Source: JAYUJH01 sp043765375
GTDB lineage: Bacteria > Pseudomonadota > Alphaproteobacteria > Rickettsiales > UBA998
Assembly: GCA_043765375.1 (NCBI GenBank)
Contig: JAYUJH010000017.1
Location: 127,439 to 191,438 of the forward strand
Reading direction: 5' to 3'
Length of the DNA stretch: 64,000 nt
The notes beneath the pieces were generated by a model, which saw nothing but the letters and a program-made list of their open reading frames with translations, had not been told where the DNA came from and did not search any database. How positions within the stretch are numbered: the stretch's first letter is position 1; the number at the start of each line of letters is the position of its first letter. The translations under genes were made by a program, and so were the position numbers. Shown piece by piece: positions 1 to 7,770 of this stretch.

Positions 1-380
1 CCCATGGAGAATTGCCACAAAGTTTTTTGAGCGTGGCGGAACAAATGCTCGGCAAGCAACAATTTGTTGAGTGTGTGAGCTATAATATCGGTGATGATTT
101 AGAGACTTTTCGCTATAAAATCGCAGTCGGGTTGAAGCAGGTTGATAGGGGGAGCGGGGTGATTATCCTGACTGATATGTTTGGCGGTGTGCCTTCAAAT
201 ATTGGTATTTCGGTTGGATATTCACAAAAAGCAGAGGTGATTTCGGGCGTTAATTTGAGCATGTTATTGAAGTTGCTAACTATTCGTGAAAATCTGGATA
301 TCCAAACCGCCACTGCCCAGACTAAAGAAATTGGCATGAAATATATATGTGTGTTAAGCGAGTTGTTGTTGGAGGGGTAA
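1..380 (+). CDS. PTS system mannose-type EIIA domain protein (5' partial)
   Basis: The reading frame enters from the left edge (codons start at base 3) and ends at a TAA at 378-380. The family is the EIIA-Man phosphocarrier domain, which takes phosphate from HPr on a histidine near residue 10 of a 'THG' motif. Bases 3-5 encode that His and are followed by Gly-Glu-Leu-Pro, so the start and only about the first ten residues are missing. A TTG at 12 could be read as a start but would remove the active-site His, so I reject it. The remaining ~125 residues include 'ILTDMFGGVPSN', typical of EIIA-Man. In Alphaproteobacteria this protein usually sits beside hprK and ptsH in a regulatory rather than sugar-importing PTS; those neighbours would be to the left of the window. 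Confidence 0.85.
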   Translation, partial: HGELPQSFLSVAEQMLGKQQFVECVSYNIGDDLETFRYKIAVGLKQVDRGSGVIILTDMFGGVPSNIGISVGYSQKAEVISGVNLSMLLKLLTIRENLDIQTATAQTKEIGMKYICVLSELLLEG

Positions 381-408
381 GGGTTTGGGGTTTATGTATT
401 CGCTTTTT

Positions 409-481
409 GGATACTAGCCTTTGTCCGCTCCTCCCTTTGGAATGGGCTGGTATGACGAACTCTAAAATCTCACTGGTATGA
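409..481. repeat. Intergenic 'taccagc' palindromic repeat, copy A
   Basis: The left arm GGATACTAGCC (409-419) faces GGGCTGGTATGAC (445-457) across a pyrimidine-rich middle, with a third partial arm CTGGTATGAC at 472-481. It shares arms and the 'ctcctccct' middle with copies at 9519, 13887, 15167 and 47012. It lies between convergent gene ends. Confidence 0.7.
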
Positions 482-599
482 CACTTAAAAAACCACGTAA
501 CACGCTCCCGTCACTCCAAGGTAGTATTATTTACATCGTTGTTACTCCATCGGCAGCTGAAGTCCATAAAAACAGAACCACGCAATGCAAAATCTAATG

Positions 600-1745
600 T
601 TAATTGCCAATTCCAGCAAATGATGGCTCTTGTTGCTTGACCATATCACCATAACTACCAGTAGGATTTTTTCTACGAAAACTCTCAACGCCATTTGTTG
701 CCATAGATTTTGTTGCAACCATATCAGCGTGATTGCCAGCAGAGTTTCTATTAAAACTTTCAATGGTGCTTGTTGCCGTTTTTGGTTGATACGCTTCTCG
801 CCATTTGGTTGTTTCATCAATTTGTGGTGATGAAATCGCCTGCGCCGAACCAATTGCCGCTGATCCGACCGCAGCTGAACCTATAGCAGCTGTGGCAACT
901 TGGTTCACAGTCTGCCCCACGGCTTGCCCCATAGTTTGCCCAATAATTTGCCCAGTAATTTGCGACTGATTTGCTGCAATTCCAGTGGCAATCGCAACCC
1001 CTGCTGCAAGCCCTAAATCATCGCCACCCCGCACAATTTCCTTCTGCACTGATACGCCAAGCTCGGGGCGTTGATGCTTGATGGTTGCAGCTTTATATTC
1101 CTCTTCCATACGTTCATAACCCGCATCTGCGCCTTTTTTTGCACCATATAATGCACCCGCTGCCATACATGCGCCCATGATGAGTTCGGGGATAAGCACA
1201 GGAACGCCAATGGCAGTTAATGCGACTGAGCCAATAGTCAACGCAAACTTTGCTGCCAATGCCCAGCCGAGTGAATATTTGATAGCGTCACGGTTGAAAT
1301 GAGTTGGCGGGGTGATTAATGCGCCATTTTCCATTTCTTCATGGTTGCGGATATAATCACTCGCCCCACCAACCATTCCACCAGCGAGCGACATTGCTCC
1401 AATCAACGGGGCTGCTGCTCCAACAGTTGCTAATGCTGCGACTGTTCCAATTAACGCTCCCGTGCTTGCACCAATCGCAAAATCACGCTGCATTGCTTTT
1501 TCCAGCCATGTGACTTTGCCTTGTTTGAAATACCAAGGCTTATGTTCTTCATCTTTTTCCTCCAGTTTCACCAAATAATTCGGCAATTCTGAGCGTTTTT
1601 CTGCCTTGGGATAGAACGTATCTTCTACAAAATTACCAAGGTCAAACCCTTTGCTTTCATGGTGCGCATGTGCTTCATCACCCGCTTCAATGCGGTGAGC
1701 TGCGACATATTCAAGTCTTTTTTGCCGAAGTGGCTGAAAACCCAT
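600..1745 (-). CDS. Hypothetical glycine/alanine-rich membrane-associated protein
   Basis: 381 residues, family not recognised. The N-terminal ~85 residues are charged and soluble. Residues about 88-130 and 157-205 are Gly/Ala-rich hydrophobic stretches like glycine-zipper or membrane-inserting helices. Residues 260-305 are a low-complexity run built from GQ and GSA units. Residues 329-343 and 354-369 are two copies of a short motif, ESF-R-N-x-G-x-x-x-DMV, close to the C-terminus. There is no cleavable signal peptide. The ATG at 1743-1745 is the first in frame. It is transcribed divergently from ribD across an AT-rich gap containing a strong dyad. It resembles in style the other orphan proteins of the window (7771, 14185, 41228, 43727), but I see no shared domain. 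Function unknown. Confidence 0.7.
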   Translation of the reverse strand: MGFQPLRQKRLEYVAAHRIEAGDEAHAHHESKGFDLGNFVEDTFYPKAEKRSELPNYLVKLEEKDEEHKPWYFKQGKVTWLEKAMQRDFAIGASTGALIGTVAALATVGAAAPLIGAMSLAGGMVGGASDYIRNHEEMENGALITPPTHFNRDAIKYSLGWALAAKFALTIGSVALTAIGVPVLIPELIMGACMAAGALYGAKKGADAGYERMEEEYKAATIKHQRPELGVSVQKEIVRGGDDLGLAAGVAIATGIAANQSQITGQIIGQTMGQAVGQTVNQVATAAIGSAAVGSAAIGSAQAISSPQIDETTKWREAYQPKTATSTIESFNRNSAGNHADMVATKSMATNGVESFRRKNPTGSYGDMVKQQEPSFAGIGN

Positions 1746-1854
1746 GTTGAAAAAATCTCTTAAAACTTAGTGAATGAACTTAGTGAATATTATTTTTGAT
1801 GAATATTATTTTACAATTTATTTTACAATGATATTATTAGTTTTATATATAATG

Positions 1855-1898
1855 CTTTAGCTTTTTAATTTTACATGTGTAAAGTTATAAAGCTAAAG
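1855..1898. promoter_or_regulatory. 21-bp near-perfect dyad in the divergent ribD upstream region
   Basis: Arms 1855-1875 and 1878-1898 match at 19 of 21 positions around a 2-base centre, with the core TTTTACATGTGTAAA. It lies between the divergent start codons at 1745 and 1963. It could be an operator for a dimeric regulator or an RNA hairpin. It does not resemble the conserved FMN (RFN) riboswitch, so control of ribD by a riboswitch is not supported here. Confidence 0.55.
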
Positions 1899-1962
1899 TG
1901 CTATAACAATTTATGATAGCACAAAACCATAGTGAAACATATATTATTAATGTGATTTTTTA

Positions 1963-3069
1963 ATGACGAATAACGAAAAACATCAATATTTTATGCAGCA
2001 AGCTCTCAATTATGCAAGCCAAGGGGCGGGGCGAACGGCGGAAAACCCAAGCGTTGGTTGTGTGATTGTCAAAGATGGGCAAATAATTGGCATCGGGCGA
2101 ACGGCTGACGGTGGCAGGCCGCACGCTGAAGTTGTCGCACTAGCAGGCTTGCAAAATTGCACTAAAGAGGCGATGGCTGATTTAAGCATTTATGTCACGC
2201 TTGAGCCATGCGCCCATCATGGCAAAACCCCGCCATGTGTTGATGCTATAATCGCATCAGGAATTAAGCAGGTGATAATCGCAACCCTTGATGATGATGA
2301 TAGGGTGAGAGGCGCAGGCGTGGCGCATTTGCAACAGGCGGGTGTGACGGTGCAAATTGGGGTGCTGGAGGCGCAAGCAAAACGCCATCATCGTGGATTT
2401 TTGCGCCGAGTTCGTAGTGGATTGCCAGAGATTATGCTCAAGATTGCAACTTCCGCTGATGAAAAAATAACCGCGCCAGAACGTTGGATAACGGGTGAAT
2501 TAGCACGAAATTATGGGCAGATATTGCGCAGTCGCTATGATGCGATTGTCACTGGAATAGGCACGATTGCGGCGGATAATCCGTTGCTGAATTGTAGGCT
2601 TGCGGGTTTGGAACAATATTCACCATTGCGGGTGGTGTTGGATCGTGGGTTGAATATTAATATTCAGGCAAAAATTGTGCAAGATGCAAAAAATATGCAT
2701 CATTACGATGCAAGAATGTTGGTTTTAACCGCCAATAATAATGCGCAAAAAATTGCACAATTAGCCAAGCATAATGTTGAGGTGGTAGTGCTGGAGGCGG
2801 ATTTCACATTTGCTGATGCAATGGCATCACTTGGCGCATATGGAATTAATTCCGTGATGGTGGAGGGAGGGCAAGCCATCACCACTTCCGCCCTTAATTC
2901 GGGGTTGGTTGATGATTTATATTGGTTTGTTGCGAAAAATAAAATTATAGGCGGTGCGCAAAATATTAATGCGGTTGCTGGTGGTACTTTGCAAAATTAT
3001 CTTAAGGAAGCGTCATTGCAACAAACACTCAATTTTTCTGATGATGCGCTATATCATTATTGGTTGTGA
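1963..3069 (+). CDS. ribD: Bifunctional riboflavin biosynthesis deaminase/reductase RibD
   Basis: 368 residues, normal for the fused enzyme. It deaminates the pyrimidine from GTP cyclohydrolase II and then reduces the ribosyl side chain (steps 2 and 3 of riboflavin synthesis). The N-terminal deaminase domain (~1-150) carries the zinc-site signature H54-A-E56 and PCAHHGKTPPC with C83 and C92. The C-terminal reductase domain (~155-368) has the RSRYDAIVTGIGTIAADNP NADPH-binding region and a late 'VEGG' motif. The gene stands alone here; ribE/ribB/ribH are not in the window. The ATG at 1963 precedes the conserved helix at the expected distance. No strong Shine-Dalgarno is visible. Confidence 0.96.
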   Translation: MTNNEKHQYFMQQALNYASQGAGRTAENPSVGCVIVKDGQIIGIGRTADGGRPHAEVVALAGLQNCTKEAMADLSIYVTLEPCAHHGKTPPCVDAIIASGIKQVIIATLDDDDRVRGAGVAHLQQAGVTVQIGVLEAQAKRHHRGFLRRVRSGLPEIMLKIATSADEKITAPERWITGELARNYGQILRSRYDAIVTGIGTIAADNPLLNCRLAGLEQYSPLRVVLDRGLNINIQAKIVQDAKNMHHYDARMLVLTANNNAQKIAQLAKHNVEVVVLEADFTFADAMASLGAYGINSVMVEGGQAITTSALNSGLVDDLYWFVAKNKIIGGAQNINAVAGGTLQNYLKEASLQQTLNFSDDALYHYWL

Positions 3070-3105
3070 GTGGGGTTTTTCTCTAGACAAATCTATTTTT
3101 ATCTG

Positions 3106-3849
3106 TCATATTGGTATTTGAGGATCTTTGGGGATCGTTGGATATGAAAATTGTTCACCCTCACTGACATTGGAAGTTAAAAAACCCATTTTGATTTTGT
3201 CAGAGTGGGTTTTTTCATGATGGTTTAATATCATATTTTTAGTTACCATCTGTGTATCATTCAACCAAGCAGAAGTTATATTACAACGCCATTTTATAAT
3301 ATCCAATATATTAGTATAATTTAATAGCAAATCAAGGTGAAAAATTGGTTCATAATGCGCAATTCTGTTTCTTAATAATCTTATTTTTTCAACATTTTGA
3401 TGCAAATATGTAGCGTTTATATCGTGGGGTAAATGTGGGAATATTTGGCATAAATCTCCTTTGCATATGGTATGAATATATTTTTTGCGCAACATTGAAC
3501 CCCATAATCCTAAACCTAGCTCTGGAATTATTTTATTATAATCATCATATTTTATGGATAAATCACTTAATTTAATTCTATAGTGATTGGGTAATGTGTT
3601 AATAAAAGCCTTATTTTTGTTCCATTCTATTCCGTATAATTTAACGATTTGTTCTGCAATTGCATTGCGCAACACAATTTCTAAAACATTGAGAGCAGGT
3701 ATAAAAGCTGACGAAATCTGCATATTATAAGCATAAAGTTCTAATGCGGCTTTTTTATTATTTTGGCAATATTTTAAGTATCTAGCAAATCTTGGAATTG
3801 CCATTATACGCATAATTTCACTTGTTTCATCACTTGATAAGATATTCAT
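3106..3849 (-). CDS. Abi-like / HEPN-domain protein, candidate abortive-infection RNase
   Basis: 247 residues from the ATG at 3849. A TTG at 3885 in frame is a poorer start, because a GGA lies six bases before the 3849 ATG. The sequence matches the Abi-like (AbiD/AbiF, PF07751) pattern: an N-terminal 'RFARYLKYCQNNKKAALELY' helix, 'NVLEIVLRNAI', and the HEPN-type catalytic R-N-x3-H block LRNRIAHYEP (R160, N161, H165 in this numbering). HEPN proteins of this type are usually metal-independent ribonucleases, and several of the family abort phage infection. No partner toxin, antitoxin, nucleotidyltransferase or restriction gene lies next to it, and it is convergent with ribD. Defence function is inference from family; the HEPN motif is seen directly. 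Confidence 0.8.
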   Translation of the reverse strand: MNILSSDETSEIMRIMAIPRFARYLKYCQNNKKAALELYAYNMQISSAFIPALNVLEIVLRNAIAEQIVKLYGIEWNKNKAFINTLPNHYRIKLSDLSIKYDDYNKIIPELGLGLWGSMLRKKYIHTICKGDLCQIFPHLPHDINATYLHQNVEKIRLLRNRIAHYEPIFHLDLLLNYTNILDIIKWRCNITSAWLNDTQMVTKNMILNHHEKTHSDKIKMGFLTSNVSEGEQFSYPTIPKDPQIPI

Positions 3850-3980
3850 TTTTGTTCCATTTTTTAAGAAAGAACAAAATAGCAAATATTGTTATTATTG
3901 TGATGTTTTATATTATTGAAAGTGAAAAAATCGTTGCATAACAACATGTTATATCATGTAAGAAGAATGATGTAACATTC

Positions 3981-5177
3981 TCACAATATAAAATCATCAA
4001 AATCAAAATTGGCGGTGCGAAGATGAGGGAGGGTTTTAACTGTGGAAAGGCGCAAATTATCTGTGTTTATAGTCGGTTGTGTGTTGATGTTATCTGTATA
4101 TAAATTGCCATCATTTGAGTTGGGCGCATTTAAGTGTGGCGCATTTGAATTATGAGCGTCTGAAGTATTTTCATTTGAGTGGGGAGGAACATTTTTTGTG
4201 ACGGGCGTGATAACTGGGGTGGTATCAAAGCCCATGATTTTGCCACCAATTTCAGGGATAACTTGGCAAGCATAAAGGCAATCTTCACCAAACCCAAGCA
4301 ATGATGTTTGAGTTGAGCGTGGAATATGAATTAAATGCGGTGCATCAGGGTTTTTATTTGCGGCAATCAGGCTAATCAAACGCAAATCAACGTGAAAACC
4401 ATAAAAACCATATTGCTGATTGGCTTTATCATCAAGGTAAGCTGCGTCATTTTTGCAACTATAAGCGATTAAATGTGTAATTGCTGCATCGTCATAATAA
4501 AGCCGTGGAACTTCTGCCTCTGATGCCTCAACCGCAAAACTAATTCCTGTTGCTTGCCAATTGCTCAAAGTTTTGGGTGCGCCTGCTCGCAATAATGCGA
4601 TTACTCCATGTTCGCCCGCTCGCTCGCCTTTGATTCCAACCTTTAAGCCTTTCGCTTGGGCGGTGACTAGCATATAAGCGTAATCATCATGTGGATTGCG
4701 AAAAATAAACGGGTCACGCCAAGCATGAATGGTCACGTCATTTTCTATTGATGCTATGTTATAAAATCGTTCATCAGGCAAAATATGCACGTTTTGCAGG
4801 CGTTGGAAATGTTCATCATCATCGCCTATTGCAAAGCTCAGATGTTGGTTAAATGGTTGCGAATCCCAACTTTTGATGCGTTGTTGCGCAGAATTGCGGG
4901 AGGTGAAGGCTAGTAACCGCTTACTATGCCCAAACTTCACGATGCAACCAGTCCATATGGAAGTGTCATCATAGCTGTTGGAATCTGCCTCCAACACGCT
5001 GTGATTAACATATTCATAATTCACAAAATCTTTAGTAGTTGCATAGCCCAACTTTGCTGCAAAATGGTGCTGCTCTGGTGCAACCAGCGAATGATCGTCC
5101 ACATTCAAATAATAAACATGGAATAGTTGCAAATCAGCATCATAACGATACCAAGAATCCCAGATATATGGCAACAT
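3981..5177 (-). CDS. GH68-like (clan GH-J) beta-fructosidase / fructosyltransferase
   Basis: 398 residues with clan GH-J five-bladed propeller motifs in order: IWDSW with nucleophile candidate D7, WTG at ~75-77, WRDPF with the transition-state stabiliser D155, and AEVPRL with acid/base candidate E222. This arrangement fits family 68 (levansucrase, inulosucrase, sucrose hydrolase) better than GH32 or GH43, but I cannot assign the reaction. There is no signal peptide, so a cytoplasmic sucrose or fructoside hydrolase is the simplest reading. The last ~75 residues are an Asn/Pro/His-rich low-complexity tail with repeated NAPN-type units. The start codon lies three bases after the mscL stop, with no Shine-Dalgarno of its own, implying translational coupling. 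A sucrose-phosphate-synthase-like gene lies divergently beyond mscL. Confidence 0.78.
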   Translation of the reverse strand: MLPYIWDSWYRYDADLQLFHVYYLNVDDHSLVAPEQHHFAAKLGYATTKDFVNYEYVNHSVLEADSNSYDDTSIWTGCIVKFGHSKRLLAFTSRNSAQQRIKSWDSQPFNQHLSFAIGDDDEHFQRLQNVHILPDERFYNIASIENDVTIHAWRDPFIFRNPHDDYAYMLVTAQAKGLKVGIKGERAGEHGVIALLRAGAPKTLSNWQATGISFAVEASEAEVPRLYYDDAAITHLIAYSCKNDAAYLDDKANQQYGFYGFHVDLRLISLIAANKNPDAPHLIHIPRSTQTSLLGFGEDCLYACQVIPEIGGKIMGFDTTPVITPVTKNVPPHSNENTSDAHNSNAPHLNAPNSNDGNLYTDNINTQPTINTDNLRLSTVKTLPHLRTANFDFDDFIL

Positions 5178-5180
5178 AAT

Positions 5181-5570
5181 TTATTTTTTCAATAAATCAC
5201 GTATTTCTGTAAGCAACAACACGTCCGCAGGGGTTGACGCAGGAGCTGGTTCTTCGGTCGGTTTTTGCACTTTATTCATCGCTTTAACTAACATAAAAAT
5301 AGCAAATGCAATGATTGTAAAATCAAATATTGTTTGCACAAACGCACCATAATCTAGCGTTACCATTTTGCCATCTACACCAGCAGTTAAGTCTAGTTTC
5401 AGATCTTTGAAGTTAATTCCACCAATTAACACGCCAATTGGAGGCATAATTACGTTTTCAACCAATGAGGCAACAATTTTGCCAAATGCTGAACCAATTA
5501 CAATACCAACCGCAAGGTCAACCACGTTTCCACGCATTGCAAATGCTTTGAACTCTTGTAAAATACTCAT
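5181..5570 (-). CDS. mscL: Large-conductance mechanosensitive channel MscL
   Basis: 129 residues, typical size. It forms a homopentameric inner-membrane pore that opens under hypo-osmotic stress. The family N-terminal helix and TM1 (EFKAFAMRGNVVDLAVGIVIG, residues ~6-26) are intact, TM2 follows at ~80-100 (VQTIFDFTIIAFAIFMLVKA), and a C-terminal helical bundle ends in LLLTEIRDLLKK. It is first in a two-gene unit with the GH68-like gene and diverges from the GT4 gene at 5757; the 186-bp gap must hold both promoters. Confidence 0.97.
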   Translation of the reverse strand: MSILQEFKAFAMRGNVVDLAVGIVIGSAFGKIVASLVENVIMPPIGVLIGGINFKDLKLDLTAGVDGKMVTLDYGAFVQTIFDFTIIAFAIFMLVKAMNKVQKPTEEPAPASTPADVLLLTEIRDLLKK

Positions 5571-5756
5571 ATTGAAAACTCTATGTTAAATTATTGTCAT
5601 AAAAAATATCAATTAGCAGATAATTTTTACATTGTCAAATGTTGCATTGCATTAATAACCGTCATAAACTCTTAACATTTATTTTATTGATTGTGCGGTG
5701 CGATGTATGGCTATTAATTAAATTAGCGATAATTTATATATATTAGGATTTAGTTA

Positions 5757-7643
5757 ATGGCAGATAAAGCGATACTAGCAATTAATGCAAAAGATAAGGT
5801 TGAGATATTAGATGAATTGCCGCAATCTTTTAGGAACGCACCAACAATTGCCACTATTTTGCAACTTCAAGGAATGGCTACTGCTGGTTTTAGCCAAGAT
5901 GGTAGAGCGGGATTTGAGGGGATAAACTTCCCTAATTGTGAAAAAGATTTGGGTGGCAAGTTTGATTCCACTGGTGGGCAAACAACCCATGTTTTTGAAA
6001 AACTTTACTTTCAAGCATTAAATGGCCAACCAACCATAATGTTTGCTATGCAAACAACTGATAAACAAAGCGAAAATCCGATTATTGTTCGCCATAATAA
6101 TGAAGGGCAGGGTGATGGCGTGGTGGTTTATCTGCCATGGGTTAAAGATGGTGTTAATATTTTGGACGAGCTAGGCGTAAAGCCCGATGAAAATGGTTTA
6201 GTCCCCAAAGAAACGACCATGAAATATGGCAAAGACTTATATCCGTTCATTGCCGAGCGTGCGCTTGAGTTTATGAGTAATAATATTGCTAATTTTAATG
6301 AAAAAAACATTATAATTGACGGCAATTATGCTGATGGCATTCAAACGGCATTGGACATGCAATCAAAACTAACTGAGAAAAAACACGCTGGTGAAGTGGT
6401 AACAATTGGCACATTCCATACACATGGCATTAATAAGTTTGTTGATAATGCGGTGAAGGAACTGGGTGATGATAATCTATTTTTGCTTAAATTACGTGGA
6501 TTTCAGGAAACTGGCGTTAAATTAAGTGATATTGAATATATCAAGGCGGGCATTAAAGAAAATAATTTAGAAGCACTTGCTGAGAAATATTCATTTGTTG
6601 AGCGTTTAACAATTGAAGCAAATGATAATGTGGCGAAAATTGATGCTATCATGGCGGTTGACCATGGTATGGAAGAAAAATTATTACGTTGGTTGCAATA
6701 TGATGATACCAAAGTTGGGTTTGCTTTGAATGGTTATAATGCAAATGTTTATAATCCGAAAGTTCTTGAGGATAAATCCGCTGAAGATATTCGTGGATTA
6801 GTGCAAAAATTGTTGGAAGAAAAACCGCCTTATCAAACTTGTGACGAACCGATTACTATAAGCGATGAATCACTATCAGGCACAAACTTCATCACTGCCT
6901 GTCGCCCAGAATCGCGCAAAAATAGCGATGGTGCGATTAAAGCATTTGTTAAATGGGCAGAGGCAGAAGAAAACAAAAATGATAAGGGTAATTTGATATT
7001 AATTGGACACGCTCCAGAAAATGCAACGCCATCAAGCGATCAACAAAATATAATTGCGCAAATTCAAGAAATTGCCGAAACATCTCCTGAGATTGCCAAC
7101 CGCATTTTGCTGCTACCCTCAATGCGTTCTGATGAAATCCGCACTATTTTGCAATTGGAACAGGCAGTTGGATTAGCAGCAAGTGCGCAAGAGCCATGGG
7201 GAATCGGAGCAATGGAGGATATGGCATCGGCTGTGCCTCTAGTTACCTCAGATTTATACGCATCAGCGGTGCATGTTGGTGAGCATTTTGCCAAAGCAAG
7301 TGAAGCAAAAAATAGTATCGTTTTGTTTCAATCGCCCTCACGAGAAGGCGCAACCCCTGAATCATCAACCGACTCTTTTGTTGCGGCGATGAATGAAATA
7401 TCAAATAATTATAAAATATATAAGGGCAGAGCCTCATTACTAGCCCCTGATATTGCAAAAGAGTTTAAGTGGGAAGCAATGGTTGATACATATACGGAGC
7501 TGGAGAACAGGATTTTACATTTCAAACTTCAACAAAGAATTAATGAACTCGGTATTCCAAGCAGCGAACTTGCAACTAGCACTGTTGATATTGCATCACC
7601 TCAACCAGCAATCGCTAACTCAAGAGAGGGCAGAGCGCAATAA
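5757..7643 (+). CDS. GT4 glycosyltransferase resembling sucrose-phosphate synthase
   Basis: 628 residues. The N-terminal half has the sucrose-synthase/SPS landmark 'DSTGGQTTHVFE' (~71-82, cf. DTGGQ), then 'IIDGNYADG' and 'TIGTFHTHGINK' in the places where SPS has the 'HGHYAD' and 'TGHSLGRDK' blocks. The C-terminal half has 'CRPESRKN' (~380-387, cf. RPDxRKN) and the GT4 E-x7-E nucleotide-sugar motif EPWGIGAME (E479, E487) followed by DMASAVPLVTSD. The GT-B fold and retaining chemistry follow from family knowledge; the exact donor and acceptor are inference. The last ~40 residues are a Ser/Ala/Pro-rich tail. No sucrose-phosphatase gene is adjacent. It diverges from mscL and the GH68-like gene, suggesting a sucrose or compatible-solute theme. 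Confidence 0.7.
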   Translation: MADKAILAINAKDKVEILDELPQSFRNAPTIATILQLQGMATAGFSQDGRAGFEGINFPNCEKDLGGKFDSTGGQTTHVFEKLYFQALNGQPTIMFAMQTTDKQSENPIIVRHNNEGQGDGVVVYLPWVKDGVNILDELGVKPDENGLVPKETTMKYGKDLYPFIAERALEFMSNNIANFNEKNIIIDGNYADGIQTALDMQSKLTEKKHAGEVVTIGTFHTHGINKFVDNAVKELGDDNLFLLKLRGFQETGVKLSDIEYIKAGIKENNLEALAEKYSFVERLTIEANDNVAKIDAIMAVDHGMEEKLLRWLQYDDTKVGFALNGYNANVYNPKVLEDKSAEDIRGLVQKLLEEKPPYQTCDEPITISDESLSGTNFITACRPESRKNSDGAIKAFVKWAEAEENKNDKGNLILIGHAPENATPSSDQQNIIAQIQEIAETSPEIANRILLLPSMRSDEIRTILQLEQAVGLAASAQEPWGIGAMEDMASAVPLVTSDLYASAVHVGEHFAKASEAKNSIVLFQSPSREGATPESSTDSFVAAMNEISNNYKIYKGRASLLAPDIAKEFKWEAMVDTYTELENRILHFKLQQRINELGIPSSELATSTVDIASPQPAIANSREGRAQ

Positions 7644-7770
7644 AAACCACCCCAATATTACGAATTGGTGCGCTGCGCAAACGTTTTTTCATGATGTTGT
7701 AACAAAAACAATATATAACTGATTTGATACTGGCAATTAATGATGTTGAATGAGTTTTAAGGAATATTAA

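Noticed and set aside
1746..1962. FMN riboswitch before ribD
   Set aside because: None of the conserved RFN blocks are present; only a simple dyad is seen.
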